From Sinorhizobium saheli (GTDB lineage: Bacteria; Pseudomonadota; Alphaproteobacteria; Rhizobiales; Rhizobiaceae), in the NCBI RefSeq assembly GCF_001651875.1, contig NZ_LNQB01000066.1, positions 47,059 through 111,058 on the forward strand: a stretch of 64,000 bases of DNA. The letters run 5' to 3'. Below are positions 17,185 to 26,392 of this stretch, one piece after another. Every line of letters begins with the position of its first letter. Position 1 is the stretch's first letter. A program made the translations under genes and the position numbers. Below the pieces are notes generated by a model. The model did not search any database, was not told the DNA's origin, and saw only the letters and a list, made by a program, of their open reading frames with translations.

Positions 17185-17553
17185 CCCTAGACGCGGACGC
17201 CCTGCGACCGCAACCGTTCCATTCGCGACGCGGTGCAGTTTCTATCATCGTGATGGGACCGGGGGAGAAGACGGGCAGGAACGGGCGGCCGTGAAAGATT
17301 TTTCGCATACGGGATGAGAGGAATGCTGATGGGTTCTTCAGTGACCAGGCTGCTTGTATCGGCGTGGCAAAAGACCCCTCCCGACAGGTAGGAGGGGCTG
17401 TGCGGCTGCTGCAAGAAAACGGCAAGAAAACGGGGGGAAGGTCGCGCCAGCGGGATGGGGCCATGCCACGCCGCTCACGCCTCCGAGCGGATGATGCTTG
17501 ACACCCGCGCGGGCGCGGACATTCTGCGCGCACGTTTGAACCTGGAGGACTGC
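17185..17553. other. Intergenic region between divergent purU and slyX-like gene
   Basis: No convincing gene. A hairpin CCCCTCC (17375-17381) / GGAGGGG (17391-17397) is followed by TCTTTT on the minus strand, which could stop a leftward transcript, though no leftward gene lies to its right nearby. The remainder probably holds the purU promoter and the upstream part of its leader. Confidence 0.4.
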
Positions 17554-17763
17554 ATGAGTGGGACAGAGGACCGGATTACCCGTCTCGAGGAAACCGTGGC
17601 CCATCAGGCCAAGACCATCGAGGAGCTCTCGGACCAGCTCGCCGAGCAATGGAAGGTGGTCGAGCAGACGCGCGCCAAGCTCGATCGGCTGACCGAGCGC
17701 TTCCTGAACCTCGAGGAGCAGGCGCGCGAGGCGATCCCGGTGACGCGGCCGCCGCATTTTTGA
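17554..17763 (+). CDS. slyX: SlyX-family small protein
   Basis: 69 residues, almost entirely a predicted coiled coil (residues 5-50, RITRLEETVAHQAKTIEELS) followed by a proline-ending tail VTRPPHF. Length and heptad pattern fit SlyX; SlyX function is unknown in all species I know of. CTGGAGGA stands before the ATG at 17554. The frame is open upstream to 17455 without a good start. A strong bidirectional terminator follows. Confidence 0.8.
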   Translation: MSGTEDRITRLEETVAHQAKTIEELSDQLAEQWKVVEQTRAKLDRLTERFLNLEEQAREAIPVTRPPHF

Positions 17764-17773
17764 CGAAGGCAGC

Positions 17774-17808
17774 AAAAAGCCGCCGGCCCGTTGCGAACCG
17801 GCGGCTTT
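17774..17808. terminator. Bidirectional intrinsic terminator
   Basis: AAAGCCGCCGG (17776-17786) and CCGGCGGCTTT (17798-17808) form an 11-base-pair stem flanked by A- and T-tracts, so it can act in both directions. It ends the slyX-like transcript and may also stop the leftward BMP-family transcript. Confidence 0.8.
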
Positions 17809-17819
17809 GCGCTATTGCG

Positions 17820-17865
17820 AATGTCGTTGGCCCAAAACCGCTGCGCACTTTTGGGCGGCATGCAT
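17820..17865 (-). repeat. 46-base palindromic repeat, copy 1
   Basis: Read on the minus strand, it contains GCATGCCGCCCAAAAGTGCG, then CAGCGGTTTTGGGC and CAACGACAT. It matches copy 2 at 50670-50714 with a few changes. CCCAAAA pairs with TTTTGGG around a GTGCGCAGCGG loop, with outer arms GCATG / CGACAT. It lies against the stop codon of the BMP-family gene. Confidence 0.65.
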
Positions 17866-18858
17866 TCAGTACGGGCAGGTCTCGTCGGTCATGTAGTCGT
17901 GGACCTTGACCTTGCCGGCAATGATGTCGGCCTTCACCTTTTCGACCGCGTCGAGCATTTCCGCCGTGATCAGCGGCTTGTTGTTGTCGTCGAGCGCGTA
18001 GCCGACGCCGTCTTCCTTGAGACCGAGGTTGGAGACGCCGAACTCGAACTTGTCGTCCTTGGCGGCCTTGAAGGCCTCGTAGACGGCGACGTCGACGCGC
18101 TTCAGCATCGAGGTCAGCACCTTGCCCGGCTGCAGCATGTTCTGGTTGGAATCGACGCCGATGCCGAGCTTGCCCGCATCCGCGGCCGCCTGCAGCACGC
18201 CGACGCCGGTGCCGCCGGCGGCGTGATAGACGACGTCCGCGCCCTGGTCGATCTGCGACTTCGCGATCTCACCGCCCTTGACCGGGTCGTTCCAGGCGTC
18301 CGGCGTCGTGCCCGTATAGGCCTCGAGCACCTTGACGTCCCCGCCGGTCGACTTGGCGCCGCCCACATAGCCGCAGGCGAACTTGTGGATCAGCGGGATG
18401 TCCATGCCGCCGACGAAGCCGACGGTCTTCGACTTGGAGGCAAGCCCGGCGAGCACGCCGACGAGATAGGAGCCTTCCTGTTCCTTGAAGACGATCGATT
18501 TGACGTTCGGTTTCTCGACCACCATGTCGATGATGGCGAACTTCGTGTCCGGATATTCCGCCGCGATCTTCTCGAGCGACGCGGCCCAGTTGAAGCCGGC
18601 CATGACGATCGGGCTGTTGCCGTCGCTGGCGAAGCGGCGCAGCGCCTGCTCGCGCTGGGCGTCGTTGGCGATCTCGAATTCGCGGTATTCGACGCCGGTT
18701 TCGGTCTTGAATTTCTCGGCGCCGTTGAAGGCCGCCTCGTTGAAGGATTTGTCGAACTTGCCGCCGAGGTCATAGATGATCGCCGGCTTGATGTCGGCGG
18801 CCAGTGCCGTCGCGGACATCATCGTGAAAGCAAAGAGACCGAGAATGGTTTTTTTCAT
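17866..18858 (-). CDS. BMP-family ABC transporter substrate-binding protein
   Basis: 330 residues. A signal peptide (about 1-20, cut near ALA-AD) precedes a PnrA/Med/BMP domain (PAIIYDLGGKFDKSFNEAAF; GTGVGVLQAAADAG; GIGVDSNQNML). The family binds purine nucleosides or related compounds for ABC import. No permease or ATPase gene lies beside it here, so it either works with a distant transporter or its partners lie elsewhere. A two-cysteine pattern (Cys near 165, Cys near the C-terminus in DETCPY) may form a disulfide. The start is supported by signal-peptide spacing; the ribosome site ACAGGG is modest. Confidence 0.9.
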   Translation of the reverse strand: MKKTILGLFAFTMMSATALAADIKPAIIYDLGGKFDKSFNEAAFNGAEKFKTETGVEYREFEIANDAQREQALRRFASDGNSPIVMAGFNWAASLEKIAAEYPDTKFAIIDMVVEKPNVKSIVFKEQEGSYLVGVLAGLASKSKTVGFVGGMDIPLIHKFACGYVGGAKSTGGDVKVLEAYTGTTPDAWNDPVKGGEIAKSQIDQGADVVYHAAGGTGVGVLQAAADAGKLGIGVDSNQNMLQPGKVLTSMLKRVDVAVYEAFKAAKDDKFEFGVSNLGLKEDGVGYALDDNNKPLITAEMLDAVEKVKADIIAGKVKVHDYMTDETCPY

Positions 18859-19152
18859 CGTGCAGCCCTGTCGTCGCTATTTGATCTTTTCGGGTCCGCC
18901 GGTCACGAGGTGAGCCTCGCGGCGGAGCCCGCCCCCTCTCTTAAGGCTCGGGTGGCCGCATCCTTGCACGGCTTCGGCAAAAAAACACTCGAAATTTTTC
19001 GAATGGTAAAAAAGATGCCGGCACCGCATGGTTGCCGCCACCGCCATCGGCCCGGCGGGAAATCACCCAGCAATTCAACGCGCTACGGCGACCATTGCGT
19101 GCACGAGGCTTGGCGCAACAGCCCCGGGAGCAGTCACCCGAGGCCCCGGGCC
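18859..19152. other. Intergenic region upstream of the BMP-family gene
   Basis: No gene seen. It contains TCGAAATTTTTCGA (arms TCGAAA/TTTCGA) in an AT-rich patch near 18990, a possible operator for the BMP gene, and hairpin-rich GC sequence near the msrA end. Confidence 0.35.
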
Positions 19153-19830
19153 CTATGGCGCCGCAGGCGCCGAGGGCGAGGCGCCGATCGGGCAGCTCAC
19201 GCCGGTGCCGCGCAGCCCGCAATAGCCGTCCGGGTTCTTGGCGAGGTACTGCTGGTGATAGTCCTCGGCAAAATAGAACGGCCCGGCCATGGCGATCTCG
19301 GTGGTGATCTCGCGACCGTGATTGAAGGCCTTCAGCGCCTGCTGGAAGGCGTCGCGGGCGGCGTTCGCCTCGGCGAGTTGTTCCTCGTCGTAGACATGGA
19401 TCACCGAGCGATAGGTCGTGCCGACATCATTGCCCTGGCGCATGCCCTGGGTCGGGTCGTGCTCCTCGAAGAAGGTCTTGAGCAGGCGCTGGAAGGAAAC
19501 CCTGGCGGGATCATAGACCACCAGCACGACCTCCGCGTGGCCGGTCAGCCCGGTCGTCGTCTCCTGGTAGGTCGGGTTGGGCGTCAGGCCGCCGGAATAG
19601 CCGACGGCGGTCACATGGACGCCGGGGATTTGCCAGAAGAGCCGTTCGGCGCCCCAGAAGCATCCCATGCCGAAAAGCACCTTCTTCGTGCCGTCCGGGT
19701 AGGGGCCCTTCAGCGGCCGGCCGGAGACGAAATGCGTCTCGGCCGTCGGGATTTCCTCCTCGCGCCCCGGCAGCGCCGTCGCGGCATCGGGCAGAATCGT
19801 CTTCTTGTTGAACATGTCGATCAGAAACAT
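19153..19830 (-). CDS. msrA: Peptide methionine-S-sulfoxide reductase A
   Basis: 225 residues. Catalytic motif GCFWGAE with Cys57, and two C-terminal cysteines (204 and 213 in [15 protein letters not shown]) able to resolve the disulfide. It reduces S-methionine sulfoxide in proteins with thioredoxin as donor. ATG at 19830 has AAAGGAGC ahead of it; the frame is open 44 codons further without family similarity. The long N-terminal lead of about 50 residues and the Pro/Ala tail are common in rhizobial MsrA. Confidence 0.94.
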   Translation of the reverse strand: MFLIDMFNKKTILPDAATALPGREEEIPTAETHFVSGRPLKGPYPDGTKKVLFGMGCFWGAERLFWQIPGVHVTAVGYSGGLTPNPTYQETTTGLTGHAEVVLVVYDPARVSFQRLLKTFFEEHDPTQGMRQGNDVGTTYRSVIHVYDEEQLAEANAARDAFQQALKAFNHGREITTEIAMAGPFYFAEDYHQQYLAKNPDGYCGLRGTGVSCPIGASPSAPAAP

Positions 19831-19879
19831 CTGCGGCTCCTTTCGTGCGCCGAAGCGATCGAGGTTGAGCGGACCGCCC

Positions 19880-20197
19880 TCAGGCGGCAAAGCGCCCGGC
19901 GGCCGGCCTCTTCCTGTACCCCGCCATCCACAGGACAAGCGCGATGACGAGGAACACGGCAAAGGCCGGCTGCATGAAAAGCCAATGCAGCACGGTCAAC
20001 CAGACGGCGGGCCCGGCTCCGGTGCGCTGCAGCGACTGCACCCAATTGAGCGCCTCCGGCCCGAGCGCCGCGATCCCGTCGCCAAGCGAGGTCATGACCG
20101 GTTCGGATGCGGCGACCGACTGAATCGAATCGACGGTGCCGGCGAGCACGGCGGCGACCAGCGCGAGAAAGCTTGCGAACCTCAGCAGCAACCGCAT
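19880..20197 (-). CDS. Small hypothetical membrane protein
   Basis: 105 residues. A hydrophobic N-terminal segment (about 2-22) and a second membrane stretch near 70-95 ([17 protein letters not shown]), then a basic C-terminus ([12 protein letters not shown]). GGAGAGGA stands before the ATG at 20197, supporting this start over a longer reading. I do not recognise a family. It lies 49 bases upstream of msrA on the same strand and could be co-transcribed with it. Confidence 0.7.
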   Translation of the reverse strand: MRLLLRFASFLALVAAVLAGTVDSIQSVAASEPVMTSLGDGIAALGPEALNWVQSLQRTGAGPAVWLTVLHWLFMQPAFAVFLVIALVLWMAGYRKRPAAGRFAA

Positions 20198-20386
20198 TCC
20201 GTCCTCTCCAATGCCCGCATGCGCCCTCACGTCTCTCCGCTCCAGGTGCACTTCCGTGCTCCGAACGCGGCGAGACCGCCTCACGCGCGGCGTCTCGCAC
20301 CAAGAGATAGGCGCGTCGCTGCGGATGCGCAATGGCGCCTGCGCCCGACGCTTTTCACGCCATGTCAACAATCTGTCAGAAACCAG

Positions 20387-20414
20387 TTGATCCGGCGCGT
20401 ATCATCGGTATATA
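20387..20414 (+). promoter_or_regulatory. Probable tRNA-Ser promoter
   Basis: TTGATC (20387-20392), a 16-base spacer, and TATATA (20409-20414) resemble a sigma-70 promoter, about 90 bases before the tRNA. A processed 5' leader would be needed. Confidence 0.45.
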
Positions 20415-20502
20415 TCGCGCCCGTCCGCCGGTTTTCCCGGCGACGCGGAGGAGCCCCGCTCCTCCCCATCCAGCCGGACTGACCATCGGCTGCTTTCGGA
20501 TG

Positions 20503-20591
20503 GACAGGTGGCCGAGTGGTTGAAGGCGCACGCCTGGAACGCGTGTATACGTGAAAGCGTATCGAGGGTTCGAATCCCTCTCTGTCCGCCA
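20503..20591 (+). tRNA. tRNA-Ser (anticodon GGA), CCA encoded
   Basis: The acceptor stem GGACAGG (20503-20509) pairs with TCTGTCC (20581-20587), then a discriminator G and encoded CCA. The anticodon loop CTGGAAC sits between GCACGC and GCGTGT, giving GGA. A long variable arm (GTATACGTGAAAGCGTATC region) and the T-arm GAGGGTTCGAATCCCTC confirm a class II serine tRNA reading UCC/UCU. Confidence 0.97.
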
Positions 20592-20654
20592 TCTTCAAAG
20601 TTCCCGAGTCAATCTCGCAACACGATGTGCCGATAACGGCACCCGCCCGTAGCT

Positions 20655-22109
20655 TCATCGGATGACCTCACGGCGGCGCGAAGCGCGTGCTGGAGCGCGG
20701 CTCCAGAGTGCGATGACGAGTGCTCCTGCGATCAGCACCCCGGCCACCGCGAACGTCGCTTTCATGCCGGTCGCGACCGCGTCGGCGGGTGCCGTCGCAA
20801 TATCGGGCGCGGCCGATGCGAAGGCGAATATCGCTCCCATGACGGAAGCACCGGTGACGAGCCCGAGATTGCGTGACAGGTTCAGCATCCCCGAGACGAC
20901 GCCGCGCTGCCCGGGCTGGACATCGATCATGACAACCGTGCTGTTGGCCGCCTGGAACAACTGGTAGCCGGGGGTCAGCACGGCAATGGCCGCGATGTAG
21001 CCCGCGACGCCGAATAGCCCCGGAAGCAGGGAAAGGCCGAACGCCCCGGCGGCGATTGCGGCAAGTCCGAGGCTGACGATCAACGGCGCGCCGAAACGGT
21101 CGACCAGCCGCCCGGCCGGAACGCCGCTTACCGCCGCAATGATCGGCCCGGCCGACATGACCATTCCGACGATCGAGTCCTCCAGCCCGAGCGCGCGGGA
21201 GAGATAGAACGGCCCGACCACAAGCGTCGCCATCATCACCGTCGAGACGAGTGCATTCATGGCGAGCCCTGCGCCGAGCAGGCGGTGGCGAAACATTTCG
21301 AGCTGGATCAGGGGCGATGCCGATTTGCGCTCGGCGAAGACGAAAAGAGCCGCAGCGGCGAGGGCGCCGGCGACGAGGGCGAAGTTGACGAGGCCGAAAC
21401 TGCCGCGGGTCGCCGTCATCGCCAGCGCATAGGCGGCCAGCGCCAAGCCGAGCAGCAAGGTGCCCGGGAGGTCGAAGCCCGTGCGCCCGGTGACCGGCCG
21501 GTCGGCGGCGAGGCTGCGATGGGCGAGAAGGAAGGCAAGGAGCCCCAGCGGGACGTTGACGAGGAAGATTGCCCGCCAGTCGAACGCCGCAAGCAGCAGC
21601 CCGCCGAGCGATGGTCCGAGAGCCGTGCCGATTGCCGACATGGTTCCGAGCAGGCCCATGGCACTGCCGGTCTTCTCCTTCGCGACCGTCTCGCCGACGA
21701 GCGCCATGCCGAGCGCCATCATGATCGCCGCTCCAAGGCCCTGCACCGCGCGCACGGCAATCAGCAACGGCAGGCTAGGCGCGACGCCGCAGGCTGCCGA
21801 AGCGATAGTGAAAAGCATGATTCCCGCGAGCAGCAATCGCCGGCGGCCAACAACGTCACCGATCCGCCCGACGCCGACCACCAGGATCGTGATGGCGAGG
21901 AGATAAGCGAGAACGACCCACTGGACCTGCTGGAAGGAGGCGGCGAAGGCTTCGGCGAGGCTCGGCAGCGCGACATTGGCGATGCTGGTGGCGAGGGACG
22001 AAAGCAGGATGGCGAAGGACAGGCTGGCAAGCGCCAACCGGCGGGATGGCGTCCGGGCGCCAGGACGGAGCGTGCGCTCCTCTCCTTCGGCAAGAATCGA
22101 TTGCGGCAT
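20655..22109 (-). CDS. MFS drug exporter, DHA2 (Bcr/EmrB-like, about 14 membrane segments)
   Basis: 484 residues, predicted 14 helices. The motif IGDVVGRRRLLLAG after the second helix and the FLVNVPLGL motif near the seventh are typical of DHA2 proton/drug antiporters. ATG at 22109 (MPQSIL) has AAGGAGACATTG upstream, so the longer reading to 22196 is not used. Divergently transcribed from the LysR gene at 22260, which probably regulates it. The substrate is unknown. Confidence 0.9.
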   Translation of the reverse strand: MPQSILAEGEERTLRPGARTPSRRLALASLSFAILLSSLATSIANVALPSLAEAFAASFQQVQWVVLAYLLAITILVVGVGRIGDVVGRRRLLLAGIMLFTIASAACGVAPSLPLLIAVRAVQGLGAAIMMALGMALVGETVAKEKTGSAMGLLGTMSAIGTALGPSLGGLLLAAFDWRAIFLVNVPLGLLAFLLAHRSLAADRPVTGRTGFDLPGTLLLGLALAAYALAMTATRGSFGLVNFALVAGALAAAALFVFAERKSASPLIQLEMFRHRLLGAGLAMNALVSTVMMATLVVGPFYLSRALGLEDSIVGMVMSAGPIIAAVSGVPAGRLVDRFGAPLIVSLGLAAIAAGAFGLSLLPGLFGVAGYIAAIAVLTPGYQLFQAANSTVVMIDVQPGQRGVVSGMLNLSRNLGLVTGASVMGAIFAFASAAPDIATAPADAVATGMKATFAVAGVLIAGALVIALWSRAPARASRRREVIR

Positions 22110-22259
22110 CAATGTCTCCTTCGGCAGCATTTCTGGGGCAGCATTTCTCGACTGCCGGAGAGGGTAGTGCGCCGTGAGACATGGCGGAACGCGCATGATT
22201 TGCAGGTCATTCGTGCATCTGACGCTATGTCATGGAAAAAACCGTGCTACGGTCGCAGC

Positions 22260-23168
22260 ATGGCAAGACCCGATCTCAACCTCCTCGTGACCCTTGACGT
22301 GCTGCTTGACGAGGGCAGCGTGGCCCGTGCCGCCAGGCGGCTGCGGCTCAGCCCTTCGGCGATGAGCCGGGCGCTTCAGCGCCTGCGCGAGACGACGGGC
22401 GATCCGCTTCTCGTCAGGGCGGGGCGCGGCCTCGTGCCGACGCCGCGGGCAATCGAACTGCGCCAGCGCGTCGGTGAGCTCGTCGAGGAGGTCGAGGCGG
22501 TTCTGCGGCCGGCCGAACGGCTCGATCTCCAACGGCTCGCGCGAACCTTCACGCTGCGCACCAGCGACGGCTTCGTCGAGAATTTCGGACCAGCCCTGAT
22601 CACCCGGATCGCCAGCCAGGCGCCCGGCGTGCGGCTGTGCTTCGTGCAGAAGCCCGACAGGGAGAGCGCGCCGCTTCGCGAAGGAACCGTGGATCTCGAA
22701 ACCGGCGTCGTCGGCGAAAGGACAGGCTCGGAGCTGCGCACGCAGGCTCTGTTCCGAGACCGTTTCGTCGGCGTCGTGCACAGGGAGCACGGGCTCGGCG
22801 AGGGGAAGATCACCCCCGCCCGCTACGCGGCCGGCCGCCACATCCTGGTCTCGCGGCGAGGTCTCGACAAGGCGCCGCTCGATATCGATGAAGCGCTGAA
22901 GCCGCTTGGGCTGGAACGGGAGACCGCGGTGATCGTCGGCGGCTTCTCGGCCGCCCTCGCACTCGCCCGCAGCTCCGACCTGATCGCCACCGTTCCCGAA
23001 CGGCACACAGAAGCCTTGCGCGCCGGAATGTTCAGCTTTCCGCTCCCCGTCGCTCTTTCCCCGATCACGGTTTCATTGCTCTGGCATCCGCGGCTCGATG
23101 CCGATCCGGCGCATCGCTGGCTGCGGAGCCTGGTTCGCGACGTCTGCGCCGGGCAAGGCTCCGATTGA
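22260..23168 (+). CDS. LysR-family transcriptional regulator
   Basis: 302 residues. The N-terminal helix-turn-helix is LLDEGSVARAARRLRLSPSA near 16-35, followed by the linker helix. The effector domain runs from about 90 to 300, with NodD/PcpR-like character. The 150 bases shared with the divergent MFS exporter make that exporter the natural target. ATG at 22260 was chosen by alignment of the HTH to the N-terminus; the frame is open to 21285 but that part is antisense to the exporter and not LysR-like. Confidence 0.9.
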   Translation: MARPDLNLLVTLDVLLDEGSVARAARRLRLSPSAMSRALQRLRETTGDPLLVRAGRGLVPTPRAIELRQRVGELVEEVEAVLRPAERLDLQRLARTFTLRTSDGFVENFGPALITRIASQAPGVRLCFVQKPDRESAPLREGTVDLETGVVGERTGSELRTQALFRDRFVGVVHREHGLGEGKITPARYAAGRHILVSRRGLDKAPLDIDEALKPLGLERETAVIVGGFSAALALARSSDLIATVPERHTEALRAGMFSFPLPVALSPITVSLLWHPRLDADPAHRWLRSLVRDVCAGQGSD

Positions 23169-23177
23169 GGGTCGCCG

Positions 23178-24551
23178 TCAGTCCCTCAGGTCGACCAGGA
23201 AATCCCGGCACCAGCGCGAGACGTCGTGCTCCAGCAAGTGGTCCATCATCGTCTTCCAGCGCTCCTTGCGCTCGTCCAGCGGCATGGTCAGGGCGCGCGC
23301 CATGGCGTTCGCGGTCCCTTCCATGTCGTAGGGGTTGACGAGCAGCGAGCCCTTGAGCTCGCGTGCGGCTCCGGCGAAGCGCGAAAGCACGAGCACGCCG
23401 GGATCGTCCGGATCCTGCGCGGCGACGTATTCCTTTGCGACCAGGTTCATCCCGTCCCGAAGCGGCGTCACGAGGCCGACCTTGGCAAGCCGGTAGAGCC
23501 CCGCAAGGATGTGGCGGCCGACGGAGCGGTTGATGTAGCGTATGGGAACCCAGTCGACGGCGCCGAGCGCGCCGTTCACCCGGCCGGCCTGCTCGGCGAC
23601 GGTCCGTTGCATGGCTTCGTATTCCGGGACTTCGGAGCGGGATTTCGGCGTGATCTGGAGATAGGTGACGCGGCCCTGCTGCGCCGGATTGGCCAGGATG
23701 AAGCGCTCGAAGGCGTCGATGCGCTGCGTCAGTCCCTTGGAATAATCGAGGCGATCGACGCCGATGATCAGGCTGCGGTTCTCGATGCTTTGCTGCGCTT
23801 TCCTGACCGTGTTGCTCGTCGATGCCTTTTTGGCGAATTCGGCAAAGGCCGCCGTCTCGATGCCGATCGGATAGGTGCCGCCCTTGAATATGCGGCCATA
23901 GGCGCTGAAGCGGCCGGCGCCGAGTTCGTCGCCGATGCCTTCCCGCCTGAGGCAGCCTGCGAAATTCTCGAGGTCATGATCGGTCTGGAAGCCGACGACC
24001 TCGTAGTGCGACAGGCCACGCATGATCTCCTCGTGAACGGGCATGGTGAAGAGCACGTCCGCAGGCGGCCAGGGGATGTGGAGGAAGAAGCCGATGCGGT
24101 TCTTCAAGCCCATCTGGCGCAGTTCCGCGGCCAGCGGAATCAGGTGATAGTCGTGCACCCAGATGACGTCATCGGGCTCGACGAGCGGCGCCAGCCGATG
24201 GGCGAAGAAGCGGTTGACGCGGAAATATCCGGCCATTTCCTTTCGACCGTATTCGGCGAGGTCGAGCCGGTAGTGGCAGATCGGCCAGAGAACGCGGTTG
24301 GCGAAGCCGTGATAGTATTCCTCGACATCGGTATCGGTCAGGTCCGTCAGGGCATAGGTGATGTTGCCCTGCCGCAGGCGCGCGAGCGGCGCCGGCTCAT
24401 CCCCGCCGCTCGATTTTCCCGACCATCCCATCCATATGCCGCCATGCTCCTCGAGGGCGACCTTCAGTGCGACCGCCAGCCCGCCGGCGGGCGCAATGCC
24501 CCCCTTGTCCGGAACCGGTACGCGATTGGAGACGATGACGAGACGGCCCAT
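23178..24551 (-). CDS. otsA: Alpha,alpha-trehalose-phosphate synthase (UDP-forming)
   Basis: 457 residues of family GT20. Motifs: [16 protein letters not shown] at the N-terminus, [26 protein letters not shown], and [13 protein letters not shown]. It makes trehalose-6-phosphate from UDP-glucose and glucose-6-phosphate for osmoprotection. AAAGGA seven bases before ATG 24551 supports this start; ATG 24569 would add six residues but has a poor ribosome site. otsB lies 46 bases upstream on the same strand, forming an otsBA operon. Confidence 0.95.
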   Translation of the reverse strand: MGRLVIVSNRVPVPDKGGIAPAGGLAVALKVALEEHGGIWMGWSGKSSGGDEPAPLARLRQGNITYALTDLTDTDVEEYYHGFANRVLWPICHYRLDLAEYGRKEMAGYFRVNRFFAHRLAPLVEPDDVIWVHDYHLIPLAAELRQMGLKNRIGFFLHIPWPPADVLFTMPVHEEIMRGLSHYEVVGFQTDHDLENFAGCLRREGIGDELGAGRFSAYGRIFKGGTYPIGIETAAFAEFAKKASTSNTVRKAQQSIENRSLIIGVDRLDYSKGLTQRIDAFERFILANPAQQGRVTYLQITPKSRSEVPEYEAMQRTVAEQAGRVNGALGAVDWVPIRYINRSVGRHILAGLYRLAKVGLVTPLRDGMNLVAKEYVAAQDPDDPGVLVLSRFAGAARELKGSLLVNPYDMEGTANAMARALTMPLDERKERWKTMMDHLLEHDVSRWCRDFLVDLRD

Positions 24552-24597
24552 GCCGAATTCCTTTCCCATGAGGAAAATATGTCAGGTGCTCGAACAG

Positions 24598-25395
24598 TCA
24601 GGAGGCCAGGGTCGCGATGACGCCCCGCAGCGCCTCGGCGGAAGGGATGAATCCGAGCGCCTCGCTCGCAGGCGAAGGCGGTCCGATGCGGATCGAATAG
24701 CCGCCCAGCCGGTTGACGGTGCGAAACATCGCTTCGTCGGTCACGTCGTCGCCGATCGCGATCGCACGCCTGCCGGCAAAGACCGGCTGCGCGAGAAATG
24801 CCGTGACGGCGCGGCCCTTGTCGGCGCTGGCCGGGCGGATTTCGATCACCATCTTGCCGTGCAGGATCGTCCATTCCGGTCCTGCCCGGATCAGCGCCCG
24901 CTCCATCAGCGGTTCGAGCTGGAGTTTTCTATCGGGCGCCAGCCGGTAATGGGCGGCGACGGCCGCTCCCTTGTCCTCGATCAGGACGCCCGCCCAGTTG
25001 GCGGTATCGGCGACGAGGTCGGCCTTCAGCCGCTCGAATTCGGCGCTCGCCGCGGCTCTGTGGACCTGGCCGTCCGGGTCGCGGCGCTCCGCGCCATGAA
25101 GGCCGGCGATCGGGAAATGGAAGGGCGAAAAAAGCTGGTCGGCATAATCGACGTCGCGACCGGTCACGAGCGCCAGGGCACCTTGGAGCTTTCCCGACAG
25201 GAGATCGAGATCGGCGGGCAGAGAAGGCGGTACGACTATGGCGTCCGGCGTTTCGGCAATGTCGAGCAAGGTGCCGTCGATATCGAGGAACAGGGCCCAG
25301 CTTTCGAGGTCGGACGAGAGCGCGGAGAGAATGAAGTCCATGCCGGAAACCGCATCCGGTTTCGGGGCGCTGAGAGGCTGCTTCTTGTATGACAT
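24598..25395 (-). CDS. otsB: Trehalose-6-phosphate phosphatase
   Basis: 265 residues of the HAD superfamily. Catalytic Asp38 and Asp40 in LFLDIDGTLLD, then VTGRD, the Lys motif DKGRAV and the metal-binding IGDDVTDEAMF are all present. It dephosphorylates trehalose-6-phosphate to trehalose and precedes otsA in the same operon. The N-terminal 20 residues are not part of the core domain. Confidence 0.95.
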   Translation of the reverse strand: MSYKKQPLSAPKPDAVSGMDFILSALSSDLESWALFLDIDGTLLDIAETPDAIVVPPSLPADLDLLSGKLQGALALVTGRDVDYADQLFSPFHFPIAGLHGAERRDPDGQVHRAAASAEFERLKADLVADTANWAGVLIEDKGAAVAAHYRLAPDRKLQLEPLMERALIRAGPEWTILHGKMVIEIRPASADKGRAVTAFLAQPVFAGRRAIAIGDDVTDEAMFRTVNRLGGYSIRIGPPSPASEALGFIPSAEALRGVIATLAS

Positions 25396-25428
25396 GAAGG
25401 CCTATCTATGTCAGACCCCGTGACCGGC

Positions 25429-25447
25429 AACCCCATCGAGGGGGTTT
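25429..25447. terminator. Hairpin between otsB and the SRPBCC pseudogene
   Basis: AACCCC (25429-25434) and GGGGTT (25441-25446) form a six-base stem with a six-base loop. It lies just downstream of the broken SRPBCC gene on the minus strand; the T-tract is weak. Confidence 0.4.
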
Positions 25448-25464
25448 CGTGGTCCCCGGCGCCT

Positions 25465-25908
25465 TCAGTCTTCGACATAGGCCTTGATGTTTTCGGCCTG
25501 GATCTCCCAGCCCTCCTCGTTGCTGTGCAGCGCCTCGTCGCGCTCACCTTCGGGCAGCGACTCGAAGCCCGATTCCGTGACAGTCAGGCGGGTCCCATTG
25601 GTCGTCGGGTCGAGGCGAAATTCCACCCGCGTCGACGGCGCCTTCGAGACATCGGCTTCGGGGTCATTGTAGTGCGGCCATCGGAAGGCGAAGAGCCGCG
25701 GCGCCTCCATCCGCTCCGTCACCGATGTCCATTTGGCGCCCTCATGGCCGGGATAGGTGATCCGGCCGGTGGTCTCTTCGCCGACGACGAAAGGTCCGTC
25801 GAGCTGCACCCGAAACTATTCGCCGAAGGCCTCGTGATCGGTCAGCGCCGCCCAGACCTTTTCGGCCGGGGCGGCGATCTCGATCGTCTTCTCGATGCGA
25901 TTCGCCAT
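25465..25908 (-). pseudogene. SRPBCC (AHSA1-like) protein with an in-frame amber codon
   Basis: From ATG 25908 the frame reads MANRIEKTIEIAAPAEKVW and onward to residue 30, then TAG at codon 31 (25818-25816), and continues in the same frame with FRVQLDGPFVV to the stop at 25465, 147 codons in all. AHSA1/SRPBCC relatives usually have Trp after the acidic residue here (pattern E-W-F), so a single TGG-to-TAG change explains the break. GGAGGCAGACTC lies before the ATG. A GTG at 25809 could restart translation after the stop but would lack the first strand and helix. It may be a true nonsense mutation or a sequencing error. Confidence 0.75.
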
Positions 25909-25977
25909 GAGTCTGCCTCCTGATAGTGTTCGTGGTGATGCGGCCGCGGCCGCAGGGCGGCATTCCGTTCGGCCGTC

Positions 25978-26244
25978 CTAATCCGCCGCCCGCGCCGTCA
26001 GCCGGTTCTCGACGCTCACGACGCCGATCACCGAGGCGGCGGCCTCGCCGGCCGCGGCGATGTCCGCCTCCCGTGGGACTTCGCCGGAAAGCACGACCAT
26101 GCCGCGAAGGGCGATCACGGAGATTTCGCTCGTGTCGATCTGGGTGGCGTAGCGCAGGAAATGCATGACCTTCTCCGCCAGCGCGTCGTCGGTCAGGTGC
26201 GGGTCGTCGTCCCTGTGGGAATAGATCGGATGTTCCGTCGACAT
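25978..26244 (-). CDS. BON-domain protein
   Basis: 88 residues. The BON domain spans about 22-85 (DDALAEKVMHFLRYATQIDT, ISVIALRGMVVLSGEVP, VIGVVSVENRLTAR). No signal peptide is visible, so unlike OsmY it is probably cytosolic. BON domains bind membranes or lipids; this protein's role is unknown. Start at 26244 (MSTEHP) fits the domain, and the upstream in-frame extension is not conserved in character. Confidence 0.75.
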   Translation of the reverse strand: MSTEHPIYSHRDDDPHLTDDALAEKVMHFLRYATQIDTSEISVIALRGMVVLSGEVPREADIAAAGEAAASVIGVVSVENRLTARAAD

Positions 26245-26392
26245 ATTCGCTTTCCGGTCGCCGAATGCAACGCCTGCGGCCCGACGAATGTTCCGGCCGA
26301 GCCGCGAGCGGATCCTCCAGCGGCGGTCGTTCGACCCTTGCCTGTGACTGCATAACGGGTCTATGCCTCGATCTCCCACCCAAGGCTCGCTG

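Noticed and set aside
17791..19947. Plus-strand open frame of about 700 codons across the BMP gene and msrA
   Set aside because: Antisense to two clear genes and crosses their intergenic region; no motif.
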